Origin: Promerops cafer
Taxonomy: Eukaryota > Chordata > Aves > Passeriformes > Nectariniidae
Assembly (NCBI GenBank): GCA_013398275.1
Contig: VZSE01009354.1
Span: 132,862-196,861 of the forward strand
Direction: 5' to 3'
Length of the DNA: 64,000 nt
The translations under genes and the position numbers were made by a program. A model generated the notes under the pieces. That model made no database searches and was not told the DNA's origin. It saw only the letters and a program-made list of their open reading frames with translations. Of the stretch, positions 13,301 through 26,777 are shown in pieces; position 1 is the first letter of the stretch; each line of letters starts with the position of its first letter.

Positions 13301-14269
13301 CTATAAATTATGGAGTCATACTATGAATTAATGACTAGATGTTAGGTGTGAAAGGGTTTTTTTGAGGAGGTGTCTTTGCTTCTGTATCATTCTACAAGTG
13401 TTTGTGCTTCTCAAAGAGTTTTGTCCCTTCAAATTTGAGACAGAGACTCCTACTGAGGTGTTTGTATCCGGCCCTAAAACCATTCAAACAAAAAAAATCA
13501 TCTCAGGACTAGAAATTTGTGAACGCATTCAGCTCTGTTTTTCCCATGAGTTTGAGTCATACTGAATCCATAGATGGCAATTGTAGAAATTAGCCAATGT
13601 ATTGTAAGTGTTGGTTTTGTTTTGGTTTTTTTAATTATGTATTTTGGGTTCATTCTTCCTTCACTCTGGTTTAGAAACAGGGAAGGGGAAAAACCCCAAT
13701 TTGCTATTTCCCTGTCAAAAGAGGAAAGTGAGCGAGGCTGGGGAAGGCTGTAGAACACAATATAAGAGTCCTTGTGACAGCAAGGACCTCTGTGTGTTAT
13801 TGCAGTACAGGTAATTAACAACCATTATTTACAGCTCAGTACTGACTGCAGTTGTCCCCTGCCCGGCTGCCATTTGGTGCTCTCAGTAGATTTCCCTCAG
13901 GAACTCCATTAGGAATAGCAGGAACCTTCATAAGATATTTGGATTTTGTTTTATTCTTGCATCCAGGGTATTATTTGGATCATTTAAGAACTCAGCTTCA
14001 CTTCTCAAAATTGTACCTCTTCCTCATCTTTTTAAAAGTGGCTTTTTATGGGCTTTTTATCCTGAGCACTTTTTATTAGAGAAACCTCAGCAAAGTCCTT
14101 GGAGATCGTTGGAGTTCTCCCTCATGCAGCTGTTTCCCTCTTTTGTTGCTCCTTTTATGGAATTGATGTTCTCCCATGGGCAGCCTGATGATCAGGTCTT
14201 TGAAGGAAGGGGAGTACACGTCTGTGTATTTGAAAGGTCCTCAGAAATCGTTATTTAGCCTTATATACC

Positions 14270-14782
14270 TCAAATACTGCCCCAGCCCTGGGCCAGCACA
14301 GGGAGGAGCTGGAGCTGCTGCAGAGAGCCCAGAGGAGGCTCCAGGATGAGCAGAGGGATGGAGCAGCTCTGCTGGGAGGAAAGGCTGGCAGAGCTGCCAT
14401 TGTTCACCTGCACAGGAGAAGCTTTGGGGTGAGCTCAACATGGCCTTGCAGGGCCTGAAGGAGCTGCAGGAAAGACGGAGAGAGACAATTGCCAAGGGCT
14501 GGAGGGACAGGACCCAGGGAATGGCTGCCACTGCCAGAGGGCAGGGCTGGATGGGATCTTGGGAATTGGGAATTGTTCCCTGGCAGGGTGGGCAGGCCCT
14601 GGCACAGGGGGCCCAGAGCAGCTGGGGCTGCCCCTGGATCCCTGGCAGTGCCCAAGGCCAGGCTGGACACTGGGGCTGGAGCAGCCTGGGACAGTGGAAG
14701 GTGTCCCTGCCATGGCAGGGGTGGCACTGGATGATCTCTAAGGTCCCTTCTAACCCAATCCACTCTGGGATTCTGTGATTCT
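14270..14782 (+). mobile_element. CR1 LINE 3' end, songbird-type
   Basis: This is the longest clear CR1 copy of the window. It has GCTGCAGAGAGCCCAGAGGA, GAAAGGCTGGCAGAGCTGCC, GGGCAGGCCCTGGCACAGGG, the GGCAGTGCCCAAGGCCAGG block, GGATGATCTCTAAGGTCCC and the terminal GGGATTCTGTGATTCT. It has only 3' sequence and no intact reverse-transcriptase frame. Confidence 0.88.
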
Positions 14783-17700
14783 TTGCCTCCTGTCTTTAGC
14801 ACAGTGAGTATCCTCTCCTTGCACCCCAGCAGAGGGGAATGCAGGACAGCTGCTCACCTGTCCTTCCTGAGAGGAGCACTGGGGAACAGCTGAATGGGGA
14901 CAGGGCCATATGGGGTTTTGGCTGTTCCCTGCTCACAGAGTGCTACGAGCTCTCCCCAGCTTGTGTGGGCAGAGCAAGCCGACAGTGATTCAGCCATCAT
15001 TAAATTAGTACAGATGTCTCCCGCAGCCTCCCACAGGAGTCTTTCCATGAGCTCAGACAATTTGGATAAAGGTCTAGACTAAATCATTGCTAAGTCTATA
15101 TGGATTCTGGCTGGTTTGAGATTGACATATGTTACACATTTCCAGCTCCTGGGATACTGGTTTGTATACAAGTTGCCTGTATCCATGCTGAGCCAGAGCT
15201 TCTTTTCTGATGGGATGCTGACCTCAAAGTTTGGATATTTGGAATCATCAGGTGCTTATAGCAAATGACATAAATACTCTGAACAGTGCCCACACTTATA
15301 ATCATAGCACTGCTAATTTTGCTTCCTTTGAAACAAATTAGGTTATCTGGTGTGCCAAAAAAAGGTGATAATTGTCCCTGAGACTTGAGCCTCCAAATGG
15401 CCTGGGCAGGGGACTGCAGGGCTCAATACAAGTTGCTAGAGAATCAGAGGTAATACATCTGTAGGAATTAAACCCTGCTGGAGCAGGCACAGTGGTTTAT
15501 TTCTGCATATTTAATACTGTCGATGTGTAATGGTTTATGCATCCTCTCCCCGTTCAATTCTTGCAGAAAAGCATTAACAAAGGCAGGAGCTATGATCTTT
15601 CTCTAGTGGTTTAAGGAATATTTCAAATTTAATGGTGTTGCAAATTGATCGCATTATGAGAGACATAACCTTTGCGAGTGAGTTTGTAAGAAATTCACAG
15701 GAATGCATGACTTAGTGGAAATGCATGGGAAATTACATTAGGAAGCTTTGAAAACCACAGAAGTGATGAGGCAAATAACTCCTTGTGAAACTGCATGAAA
15801 TGATAATAACTAGTTTCAACCAGGTTCCTCCAAATAACTTACAATTCTGCATGAGTTATCCCTAATAAACATCGAACTGCAAGAAAAGAGAGAAAAATAA
15901 TCAAATTATCGTCATGTTGCATCTATTTATTCTGATGTATGACACTCTGATGTTGCTATGTAATTGCAAACAGAGCAGCTCTGAAGAACTGGTTTTGGTT
16001 TGTTTGATGTCTCATAAGGAGTTTGTTTTGTAGCATTTCCTAGTTGTGTTTATTTTCACATTCTAAGTAATTTGAAAGATATTTCAAGTAAGAAAAACCT
16101 GCTACTGCACCCCTGTGAACAGTTCACAGGTTAGTGTAAGTGCACTAGAAATCAGTCATGTTGTCACCTGTAAGCAGATAGTTTATATGAGAAGCAATAT
16201 GTAAGTACCCACAATTTAATTTTTCAGCTCTCTTTATTTCACTGTTACCTTCTCAACAGCTTTCAATTTTAGCTCGAGCTGGCTGCAGAGCTGATGTTTA
16301 TATTTCTGCACTGTAGCTGTTTGACAGCCAATTGCTAGAGAAGAGCTTTCTATTTGCACTGCCAGCTTTACACATTATGTGGTTTTAGACAGTACTTACT
16401 TCCTTGTTCAAATGCTGAAGAATGTTAAGCAGTAATCTTAAATTTGAAAAATTACCTTCCAAAAAAAAAAAGGTATTTTACTGCTTTCAGGCTGGTTTTA
16501 TTAAATATTATTAGCAGAAGGCATCCTGCATGGATTTGAAATTCTTTTATTAAAAAGGAAGACAGGTTAAATATATTATCTCTGCGACCCTCCCAATCAT
16601 TTTGAGCAAAACATGAGAAGAAGCCAGGCTGGTGAAAGCAGCTGAAAGCAGGGCCTTGAAGGATTTTAAAATCATGACGACTAGATATGCTTAAATAGAT
16701 AGAAATATCTTCTCCCCTTTGACCACTCTGGCCTGTTGTACTTTTCTGTGCCTTGGCTGATCTAGGCTCTAGCTTGTCTAGTTTGGCAGATTTTGTAAGC
16801 AGCCTTCAAATTACTGCTGTGCCTACGTAGTGATTAACTTTTTTATTCCTCTTCTGCAAGCCAAAGACTGTGTATTCTGAGATATTTGACATTCACTCGA
16901 GGAAATCATTTCAGCAGCACAAAGAGGTCTTGGTGCTCAACTGCAGTGAACTCTGGGCCTGACAATGAAGCCTGGCAAGTTCTAATAAGCTTTTAAGGAG
17001 GAAAGGAAAAATACAGCTCAAACAACACGGCAGAAAAGCTCAGAACATGGTGAATAAGATGATGATAATTAAATGAACAACAGGGTGGGATTTGGGATAT
17101 GGGAACTGCTGAGTTTCTGGCTAGCCTGGGGAATGGGAATTCCTCTAGCTTATGGTTTTGTACAGCCATTTCCCTATTTTGTCTCTGTTGAGGATGGATC
17201 ATCAAGTTAGCCTCTGCTGGCAATAAAATTGACAGCCCAAACGGAAGAGCCCTCAGAAGTCATTCCTGGAGGCTTCACAAGCCTCACATGTAGCAAGAAG
17301 TGCAGCATAGTTTGTGTCCAAGACTGACAAGCTGGAGGAGGGAGCAAATGGCTTTGCTGCTCTTTCACTGAGTTGGGAAGAGAGTGACAAGTGCAGGAGG
17401 AGGCACTGTTAATTATAATGCCTGGAGCACTGGAATTGTTAATGTAAGAGCTTGACCCCAAACAGTGGGAGATGACAGATACTTTTTTCCCCCATAAAGA
17501 CACAAAAGAGGGAATATGTTTTACAAGACTAAAGCCGCATGCAGTTTTTGAGGCTCTCTATGCCCAGCTCTCAGATCTCCTGTGGTGAGCTACTGTTCAC
17601 TGTAGATGAAATAATAGGGAAGTAAATGAGATGGGAAAGGATTCCTCTTCGGCAGCGTGACACAACTTCATCGCATGCTTCCACATGTCAGGAACAGTTG

Positions 17701-20700
17701 GGTAAAAATTCCAGAGCGGTGTGTGCTGGAACAGGGGAAAGGAGCAGCAGTCTGGGCTCAGAAATAGTTGCATGGACTCCCTCCCAGGTGGGCAGAGAGC
17801 CAGCTACGGAAGGTGCCAGCCATCCGAGGCCACTTGACACGGGCCGCTCGGGCGCTGAAGGGAAGGCAGGGACCGGAGGCGTCAGCGGACACGGGCAGGT
17901 GGGTGGCGGCGTTCTCAGGACAGAAGGGAGCACAGATGGTATTCCCAAATGGAAGGGGCCAAGGCCAGAGCTAGGAAAACAGAAAGCTGCAGCTATCATC
18001 TGGCTTAACATAAGGACTCAGAAACAGCAAGGTATGTAAGCAGCGAGTGCAGGAAAAATCAGCCCGAGAGCGGGGTTTGGGTGGGAACAAAGCTCCTTGT
18101 CCGTGTCACCATCACAGCCTCCGGGGCTGTACGTGGGGCTGGGGAGCTGGGGAAGGCTTTGCATCTGGGGATGTGGCTTCCTCCTTCCCAGGCTGTTCCT
18201 CTGGCAGGGGGAACACAACAGGGAAACAACGTCAGAAATACATAAAAATTCTAATTACAAATTCATGTTGAGACTAACTGGAGATAAATGCATGAAGCTG
18301 TCTAAGAATGGCTTGAGTAGTCCCACGGTCTGGATGTTTTCTCCTGACGTGAATCTTTGTGAGACTGAATGTGGGTTTATCTCTTCCTCTGTTCCTCCCA
18401 TCTGTAAAAACAAGTAGAGCTATATGTTTTTTGTCTCAAGACATTAAACAAAATTAGATATTAAAGACTGTTAATTCAGCCTGGTGAGGAAGGCAATGCA
18501 TGATACAGAAAGGACCAATGGCACTGTGACCAGGAAGGACTTAGATCAAGATTCAGGCAGGTTCCTGAGCTCTTTCCTTACATCAGCTGGTCAAAATCAG
18601 TGGATTAAAATAACCTGGCTGTCAGAACCCAGGCTTGTCTGCAGTTTTCAAGCAGCAGTTCACTCCAGTGTACTGTGGGATCATACCACAAGGTAAGCAG
18701 TGAAAAGTCATTTGTGCGCAGTTGCAGCATAAATATAAACAGAGACAAAATTAGCAAATCAAATAGAATAAAAAAGCAGTAGCAAAGAATAAACAGAAAC
18801 ATAAAAGAAGCCATCTGGAATCAAAGATACTCAAATGACATGGTAGGAAACTGAGGCAGACAAAAGCAGAGATTACACTCTTAAATGAAATTGTTAGGGA
18901 TATTATTGCTTTAATTCCCTTTGAATCTGGTTATGAAACTGCAGCTGAGAAGTGTGAGCAGTAATGTTTTTTGACAGTTACTCCAGAGGCTTCAACTTAC
19001 ATGATTCTTGGATCTTAAATGGAACCTTTGTCATCCACGGACCTGTCTGTTTCCCTTCTGAAAGTGTTCCAAGGACTGACATTATGTCAAGAGCATCAGC
19101 TCTGTGGCCCAATTTGTCATTACCTTGAATAATAATGCAGAATATTTGATTCTCCTCTTCCCCATTGTGCACTTATAATTCCCATTACTAAAGATGGGAT
19201 CAGCCTATCCACAGAGAAGATGAAAATTTTAAATTGAAATTAAATTCACTTCATTAATTCTGTGTTATGTACAAGCGAATCAAATCTATTTATAATAGTT
19301 TAATTAGGAATGACTCTTTAAATCGTGGGTCAACAATAAACATGTTCATTGTCCATGATGTGTCAAAGCCCAATACACAAATCAACAATACACAGAAAAA
19401 CTTTCTGTAACTCCTAAAGAGGTTCATGCTTTTAGGAAAAAACCACCTCTGCAAAGCCACGTACAGAAAGAAACACCTGAAGAGTAAGGTACATTACAGT
19501 TTTTGAAAGCACTTCAAGCCCAGCATACAGTTTTTGATATATATATAGAATGGTTGTAAAAGTCACTAAAATCTTTCATACTTTCACAGAATGAGTGAAA
19601 GCTTCTTAGAACCCAGCAGTTTCAGATAAGAGTCATAAAAAGCTGAAAATTCCATCTCAAAGTCCATTAAACGGGGTCTGCCTCATAAATGAGGAATTTT
19701 ATTGCAAGGCAAAGGTAAAAAAATAGGAGAAGAACCTGAAGCATTAGGATAGTGCTGGTGTGTTGTGCTTGTGTCTGTGAAACATCAGGTGAAAATCAGT
19801 GAGGCACCCTTAAAGGAAAAGATTCCAGAGTTAGGACAGGGAAGGATAATGCAAATTTTGAAATGAAGTTTTAAGGGCGGATGATTTCTTTTCCCTTGAA
19901 ACAAGTACGGGGTAATTCCCTTGTAATTACATGAGGATGAATTAATTACTTTCTAACAAACTCAAATAAAAACTTGACTACTTAATACCGCCTTCTCTTG
20001 CCTTAATTAAAAATGTCCAGGGGCATTTTCATAATGTGTAGATTCCTCCTCCCCCCGCTTCCCCCCCATGAAATATCTCTATATTTATGCTTTTTTTACT
20101 GATACAAGGAAATTAGGATTAGAGATCCTCCCACTGATGAGGGATCTATTATGAGCTGTTGTGTATCAAGTTGTGCATCGGCACCACGTGTCTGAGAGAG
20201 CTGGAAGTGCCCAATCCTCCTGCAGAGGAAAATCAGCAGCTTTCTGCTCATCTGGGCATGGCCCAGCCCCAAGTGCATGGTGCACTCTCCTGATGGTGAG
20301 CACATGGAATTCTTTGTGCTGAGCAGCCTGTTGTTTTGCCTGCCGTGGCTTTGCCAGGTAGCTGAGTGAGAGCAGGTGAGACAGTTCCCATCTGCAGAGG
20401 AGACTCGGGAATCTGCTCAGAACTGCAAAGGAGCTCCACCAACCTCGCTCCCAGCCTTTGTCCACACATTAAATCCCTGGCTGCAAATGCAGTTTGGAGC
20501 CAAGTACTTGCTAAGAAAACCTTGTTTGAAATATGCTGAACAAAGAGCTATGGAATAGGAAAATTTAATAACAGTCCCACACTCCTGGAGTTGTGTTTTA
20601 CAGCAGAATAGCACTTTTGCATCTGCAGAATATAGGGGCTCTTATTCTAAGTTTCATCTCTGCAGTTTTTCTGGCACAGATTTTAATTATACACATTTGC

Positions 20701-23700
20701 AATATACATACATGGAAGACTATAAATGTATTTTATGTCCTTGGATAGTGTGTTGGCAGTACTTTTAGATGTGCATTGGTTGTTAGTGAAAACAACGTTA
20801 ATTTTGTGGCAGCACCCTGTGAGTGCTGTTCCTGTCAGTCCTGGCTTCATTGATTACCATCTGTATTATCAGATAGATCAGCAAAGGAATTAATAAAGAC
20901 CAAAAATTGCTCCAGTCTGAGGTTTCATTTGGAATTAAGGTAATTTTTTTAGGCAAAAAAAAAAGATCTGTGCTGAGGCTGCAGGGGAGCTATTAGTAAG
21001 GTATTAATACAGGCATCTGCATTACCATTAAAACTCAGAGATGGTCCAAAGTCACTCCTGCCTCCATAAATCCAGGCATGAATTGGGTGATGGACTTGCA
21101 TCTCCTGCTTTAAGAGAGAGAGCTGTTTGGATTTATAGTCCCACGGGCAGGGCAGTGATGGAGGAAGAAGATTTCACTTCCTTTGAAGTCTAATGAAGTG
21201 AATCTCACATAATGGAAGTGATTTTGCCTCTCTCTGAACATGATGAAGTTCTCCAGTAAATGTGTTTGCCTGTTTGCTTTGGGGTGCTCTCTAGCAGTGG
21301 GACATTGTGGCAGATACAGACATTTTCTGTTTTAAACAGAAACTCTAGTTGCATCTGGATGTTGCTCTGAAAGAGGTCAGCTTTCAAGCATAGGTGTAGC
21401 AAATAAAGCTGCAGATGTGGAAAGCAGTTTCATATTTACATTTGTGAGGCTTTTTGGGCAGAAAGCACTATTCATTTTTCATATTCATTATGCCCTTCTA
21501 TCATTCACCTAGATCCTATATAATTATGTGTTTAATGATCTTCACCCTTCACACAGACACTTGAAGCTTGACTCTTGCAGTAAATTATCATTCATGTCTG
21601 GTAGAAGAGAGGAAATATTACTTGGGAAAGATGCTGTGCTATCTGACTTAAGACTTCAGTCTGTGATATAACTTTGTAGTAGGTGATGAGGACTTAATCT
21701 TAAATCTAAACAATAAAATGATTTTGAAGAAGTGGTTCTTCCGTAGGTAAGTTGTTATAATATTTTGATATTACAGTGTAAGGGCTTCAAAACCTAGAAA
21801 AATTATTTTAATTATTCAAGTCAGTTTGGATGCTCCCCATAGATTGCAGTAAATGCCACATTTATGTCTTGCTTTTTTATTAAAGAACTACAAAAAAGAA
21901 AAAAAAAATTGCCACTATAAATCTTTGGGTAAAAAACTGATCTTCCACTCATCAGACTTAGTTCCAACTTTAATATTATAAGATGCTCCTATCTCTTGTG
22001 CTTTGTTTAATGTTTAGCCCTTCATCTTGTAGTGTTTCAAATAGCAATATTCGAATAGCAAATAGCAATTCTTGCTTTTGATACAATGGAATTTAACTTA
22101 CTAGAGGAAACAATGGTAATCATAGACATTTTTATCATTTTAACTGTTGGTATCTCACTAGAACTGCAAAAGTTTTACAGCTCTGCATTAATATCTACCA
22201 GAACTGATTTATGTACCATAACTGCTGTTGGATATTATGGGTAAAACCTGGGATTACATAGACAGCCTCTCTTACTTACTAGGAAATAGCAAATTCGAGA
22301 ATGTTTGAGCCTTCTCAAATGTCTGTGTGGGATATCTGGTTTATTCTTAAACGTTCAGATTATAGCTTTTCGTTGTGTGGCTGGGTGAGCTGAGACGTTC
22401 CCAGTTCCTCTGCTGAGCTGTGGGTGTCCAGACAATGCTGAGATATTACATCACTCTAACTCAGCTCTGAAAATGCTGCCAAAACCCTCATATGCAATGT
22501 TAATGCCATATAGATTTTATTCAGGGAGAGCAAACAGATGCTTAAATGATAAACAATCTGTTTAAAACACAGATTCTGGATTGATCTTTACAGGCTCTGG
22601 GGCCCTGAAAATACGGCTCATAAGGACAATAATCTTACAGGCAAAAGGAGTTGTGTTAACTTTCTGAGCAGACCAAACTGTGACACCAAGCAAGAGGAGA
22701 GGGCTCAGTAAATGAGGCTGATTGTTCTCAAGCAGGGGCTGGTGGCAGGTGCACAAAGAAAACCAGACTGAACTCTTGGAAAAGGGACTCAGCTGTCGCT
22801 TGACATCTCTGTGTACGTTCCTGTGGGCTGGGTAGGAAGGGTGAACTGGATTGAGTCATACATATTCACAGCTAAAGAGCTTTGAAAAAGTTGTTAAAAC
22901 AATGGTGGTGTAATAAAATGCTGCCCTGCAAAACAGAGAGGATGAGTTCTCACCTCGTGTGGTTCGTGGGAGTTCTGCCATTATTGCAGAGCAGGGAATG
23001 CACTGGTGGCCAGGATTTGGTGTCTGCAACAACCCAGATCAACGGGGAAGCCAGCCCTGGCTGCTGCTGTCCTTGCAGCAGACAGAGCTTTGAGTTCCCC
23101 GAGCTCGTGAACAGCTGAATTCCTGAACAGATGACTTGTACATACACCTGTTGGTGAGCAGTTCTGCACGGAAGGACCTGCAGAGCCACTTGTGACACAA
23201 GAATCTCCCTGTGGTTTGGCCGTGGCTGGTGTTACAAGGCTTTTTTCCACACCTGTTTTAATATCCTAATGCAAGCTCCTACACTAAACGATGCGGCTGC
23301 CTGGCCCTGGCAACCCCTGCTATCAATTGGGAGTAAAATGCATAACCAGCAACAACTCCTGTTGAGCTGTCTGCACAAAATGAGCAAACAGGAAAAAGCC
23401 TTTAGTACTGGTTGTAAGTCATGCTGCAAGCTAAGCAAGTTGTAAATATTTCCTTCAGACTGTCTTTTGTGAGGCAGAGATAAATAATAATAGATGCAAG
23501 TTACATTTTTAATGATGTTATTCACTTCTTATTGATCCTATTGACTGTGTTAGACCTAACAGTAAACAGAATTTAAACCCGCATTACTGTGTATTAAAGT
23601 TATTATCCTGTATTTTTGAATGTGTTGACAGTGATACATATGATCCAACCAATTCACGCTCTCACTCTCACAACTTAAAAATTATTGGAGTTAGTCTGAT

Positions 23701-24494
23701 TCAGTATTTGGCTCTGAGCCTACCAAAAAATCAATAGAAGTCCTTTGTCCCCAGGTTTTTAATTAATAAAAAATTCAAAATAAAGAATATATTTCTCATA
23801 CTGCTTCAGTTTGTTATAATCCTCTCTTGATTTTTGAAAAGCCAAATGCAAATTTAATACATTTTTTTTTTTCTGATGGGGCTTTGAGAAGAATGGGGAG
23901 GGTTGAGGAGAATGGGAATGTGTGCAAGGGTTCTTCTACCAGGGCACATACTTTTAGAATAAAGACCTTAAAACCTTTTGGGTTTGGCAAAGATCTGAGT
24001 TGTGATAGAGTTCTTAATTTCTGTGACTGCTGTCTGTGACAGTATTCCACAGATGCCAGTGTTCAACCATTTCCAGTCACCTGGATATAAGCTGAAAGTA
24101 ATAACTAAAAATAAGAAGTTAGATTAAAATATATGTTATGGTTAACCCTTCCCTAATAGGTTAAGGACATTTTGTACTTGTTCAGTTGGGCTGATAATGG
24201 TTCTGAAGGCATTTACATTTTAGAATGGGGATTTAAAATATATATAACAGCTGCTTTTTAAATAGAAAGTCTAATTGTGCCTATGATTGCATCCATTTTT
24301 GATTAGTATGCATACAAATCCCTGCTCTCCTGTGTGTATTCCAGCTGAGCTATGGATCACCGGTGCTGGGATTGAAGCACAAAGGATCAGCTGGCAAAAT
24401 GTAGAGTTAGACCAAAGCAAAAAGCCCCCAGAATTCTGTGTGTACAGGTTTCTTTTGTCTCTAAAATGCCTTTTTTTCTTTTTTTTTTCTTTAG

Positions 24495-24789
24495 CTGCAC
24501 ACAGACCTGGACCCTGGCAGCAGCAAAATCAAGTATATTCTGTCGGGAGACGGAGCTGGCACCATCTTTGTGATCAACGACAAGACTGGAGACATCCACG
24601 CCATGAAGAGGCTGGACCGCGAGGAGAAGGCTGAGTACACTCTCACCGCGCAGGCAGTGGACAGGGACACGAACCAGCCCCTGGAGCCCCCCTCAGAGTT
24701 CATCATCAAGGTTCAGGACATCAACGACAACGCCCCGGAGTTTGTGGAGGGCCCCTACCACGCCACGGTGCCAGAAATGTCTCTTGTGG
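24495..24789 (+). CDS. CDH8: Cadherin-8 exon: rest of EC1 and start of EC2 (295 bp)
   Basis: This internal exon encodes most of the first extracellular cadherin repeat (EC1) and the first strand of EC2 of a calcium-dependent cell-adhesion protein of the plasma membrane. It opens in phase 0 with LHTDLDPG after a long pyrimidine tract and TTTAG, and ends in phase 1 at TGG|gtacgt. Numbering residues from the first codon here, the EC1 calcium motif LDRE is at 40-43 and the EC1-EC2 linker DINDNAPEF at 75-83; EC2 opens with GPYHATVPEMS. The 295-bp length is the usual one for this exon in type II cadherins. The tryptophan-bearing N-terminal strand used for strand-swap adhesion belongs to the preceding exon, outside the window. 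HTDLDPG, AEYTLTAQAVD and VPEMS fit CDH8 better than CDH11, the nearest alternative. No in-frame stop is present. Codons are rich in G/C at third positions, unlike the next three exons. Confidence 0.95.
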
Positions 24790-26731
24790 GTACGTATGTG
24801 TGAGCAGCCCAGCCTCTCCTTGCTCGCAGCTCTGGCTGTGCCAGGAGGCTGTTGAGTTGGTGATGAATAATAAGGTATTTATTATGTTGTTAGCATTCAT
24901 TTGCATATTTTCAAATCTTTTCTTGGCCGAAGCTTTCATCTGCAGCACAATAGTCGAGTCCCTCAGTAGTAAGGAAATGATTAACAGCTGTATTAATGTG
25001 TCTTTGTCCAACAACACTTTAATGGGCTAAATTTATATTTCCCTTCTGACACTGCAGTTAGAGTATTGTTATTGAGAAGGATTTATCAAGATTTGCTCCA
25101 GCGTGATGCTCTAATCCTATTGATATTTTGTTGATGTTTAATTATCTGTTTGTTGTTTTCCTACACTTGCAGGGCATTGATACATACTTATTTGTTTTCC
25201 TCTAAGTGCAACTGTAATCAGGCAAAAACATTGAAATGAAAGATGCTGTGTCTGGGAATTGATGGCTAGGCTGCAGAGTGGACTTAACCAATTAGCCACA
25301 GGATTTGCATGGGTGATGGAAGGGAAAAGCCGAGAAAGCTGTGGAAAAAGATGGTGAAAAGGGAAATTAACTGTGTGAAAGCAGAAAAGAGAAAGGAGAC
25401 GAGCATAATCTTCTTAATATATTTTACTTATATTTATTCATTGTGTCGGATTAGTGTGAATCTGTTTCCTTGTGGATTAATATATTAGAATCTTTTCTGC
25501 ATAGTTTGTCCCTGTGTTTGTTCCTTACAGAGGCAGGTATTGACACTCCCCGTGACACACTTCGAGTGCAGCTCACCTTCAGCTGACACTGAAGCCAAAG
25601 GGAAGCAAGCCCACCAAACCAAGAGAATCCATTTTAGGGCAGTGTAAGAATTGAGCAAAAGCAAAGGCATCAAAATCTGGCCATGAAATGCAGAGGAAGT
25701 TCTAATGCATTTTAGTATTAGGTTGAGGATAATGTGCTTTTCAGCGATTTGTCTACATCTGTCAAAGCAAGGTAATTGAAGGAGTGCCAAGGCACTTTGT
25801 GAAATAAAGCAGCATGCTATCACAAAGTTTCAAAACCACCACTCTCTCTTATTTAGCTAAAAAGAGGAGGAATGTGAGGAGCCAGAACCATCCTCTCACT
25901 CACAGCACAGAGAGTTACACCGAGTCATTGTCAAATTCCAGGTGATGTGCTGACTGCATGGTCATACCTGAGGCTTCATCTTTTAAATCAACTCTTCCCC
26001 ATGAGATTTTTGTGTCTTCATTGTGCCGAGTTGCTTGTGCCAAAAATGATACGCAAATTTTCGAGCCTGCATTTCAGTTCTTTTACTAAACCATAGCTTT
26101 TATATGTTGAGTTACTTTTAATTATACAGCAGCACAAACATAATATGGACCTGCTTTCAGAAGATATTTCAGCCAAGCTCAAGGTGAGCAAATGACTTAA
26201 TTAAATAAAATGAGAATAAAAAAGCAAACCAAAACAAAACAGTGTGGGAGAAGGAGGAAGGAAAATTGAATGCTGTCATTCCTTATGTAAATGGGATTTA
26301 TGTAATATTCTAGGAGAAACAAAGATATGTGCAAGAAAAGAAAATATGGTTTCTGATCACAAAGCCTATATAAAAATAATTTATATCTGTGCATATTTAT
26401 AATCTGTGATAAAGACATGGCCTCTATCCAAGCAGTATTCACTATAAGGAAGAGGAGAAAAAAAAAAACCAAAACAGAAAGCTTTGAGAGGAAACTAATC
26501 AGGAGATGAATAAAAATCTAGTAAATTATTAACATGAGGTTTAAAAGATGGTAAATGCAATGAGAGTAAGGGAATAAAAGAGAATAAAAGATGAAATATT
26601 AGTGAAAGAGAGGTAAGGTAAAAATGGAGAAAGAATGAAAGAGGAGGTAAAAATGTGAAGAAAGGTAAGGAGAGATGAATTAAAAGTTAAAACTTCATCT
26701 AGGAGAACTTGATTATAGAGGATTGCAGCCG

Positions 26732-26777
26732 GAATGACCAATGGCTGGATGTGGTTTAGTGAATGACCAATGGCTGG
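26732..26777. repeat. 17-bp direct repeat, two copies
   Basis: GAATGACCAATGGCTGG occurs at 26732-26748 and 26761-26777, 29 bp apart. Each copy contains a CCAAT pentamer. Confidence 0.9.

Larger units (their letters stand above)
1..24494 (+). other. CDH8: CDH8 intron upstream of the 295-bp exon (5' end outside window)
   Basis: At least 24.5 kb of intron. I searched for the preceding cadherin exon (propeptide and start of EC1) and did not see it, so it lies upstream. Recognised contents are CR1 fragments at 2590-3098, 5900-6118, 8632-9437 (with a nested copy) and 14270-14782, a 10-bp minisatellite at 2681-2790 and A-runs. CpG clusters lie at about 5085-5130 and 17820-17915. The remaining parts (roughly 1-2589, 3100-5899, 6120-8630, 9440-14270 and 14785-24465) are A/T-rich unique-looking DNA with only short chance ORFs; I see no gene in them. 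The intron ends in a strong pyrimidine tract at 24468-24494. Confidence 0.85.

Noticed and set aside
14241..14802. Open frames up to 132 codons on both strands
   Set aside because: They are shadow reading of a CR1 3' end.
1..24494. Presence of the preceding cadherin exon (propeptide and start of EC1 with its conserved tryptophans)
   Set aside because: No frame on the + strand shows the expected W-x-W start or pro-region cleavage motif, so the exon must lie upstream.
24899..24906. Octamer ATTTGCAT about 110 bp after the 295-bp exon
   Set aside because: An 8-mer is expected by chance in 64 kb of A/T-rich DNA, and similar octamers occur elsewhere in the window.
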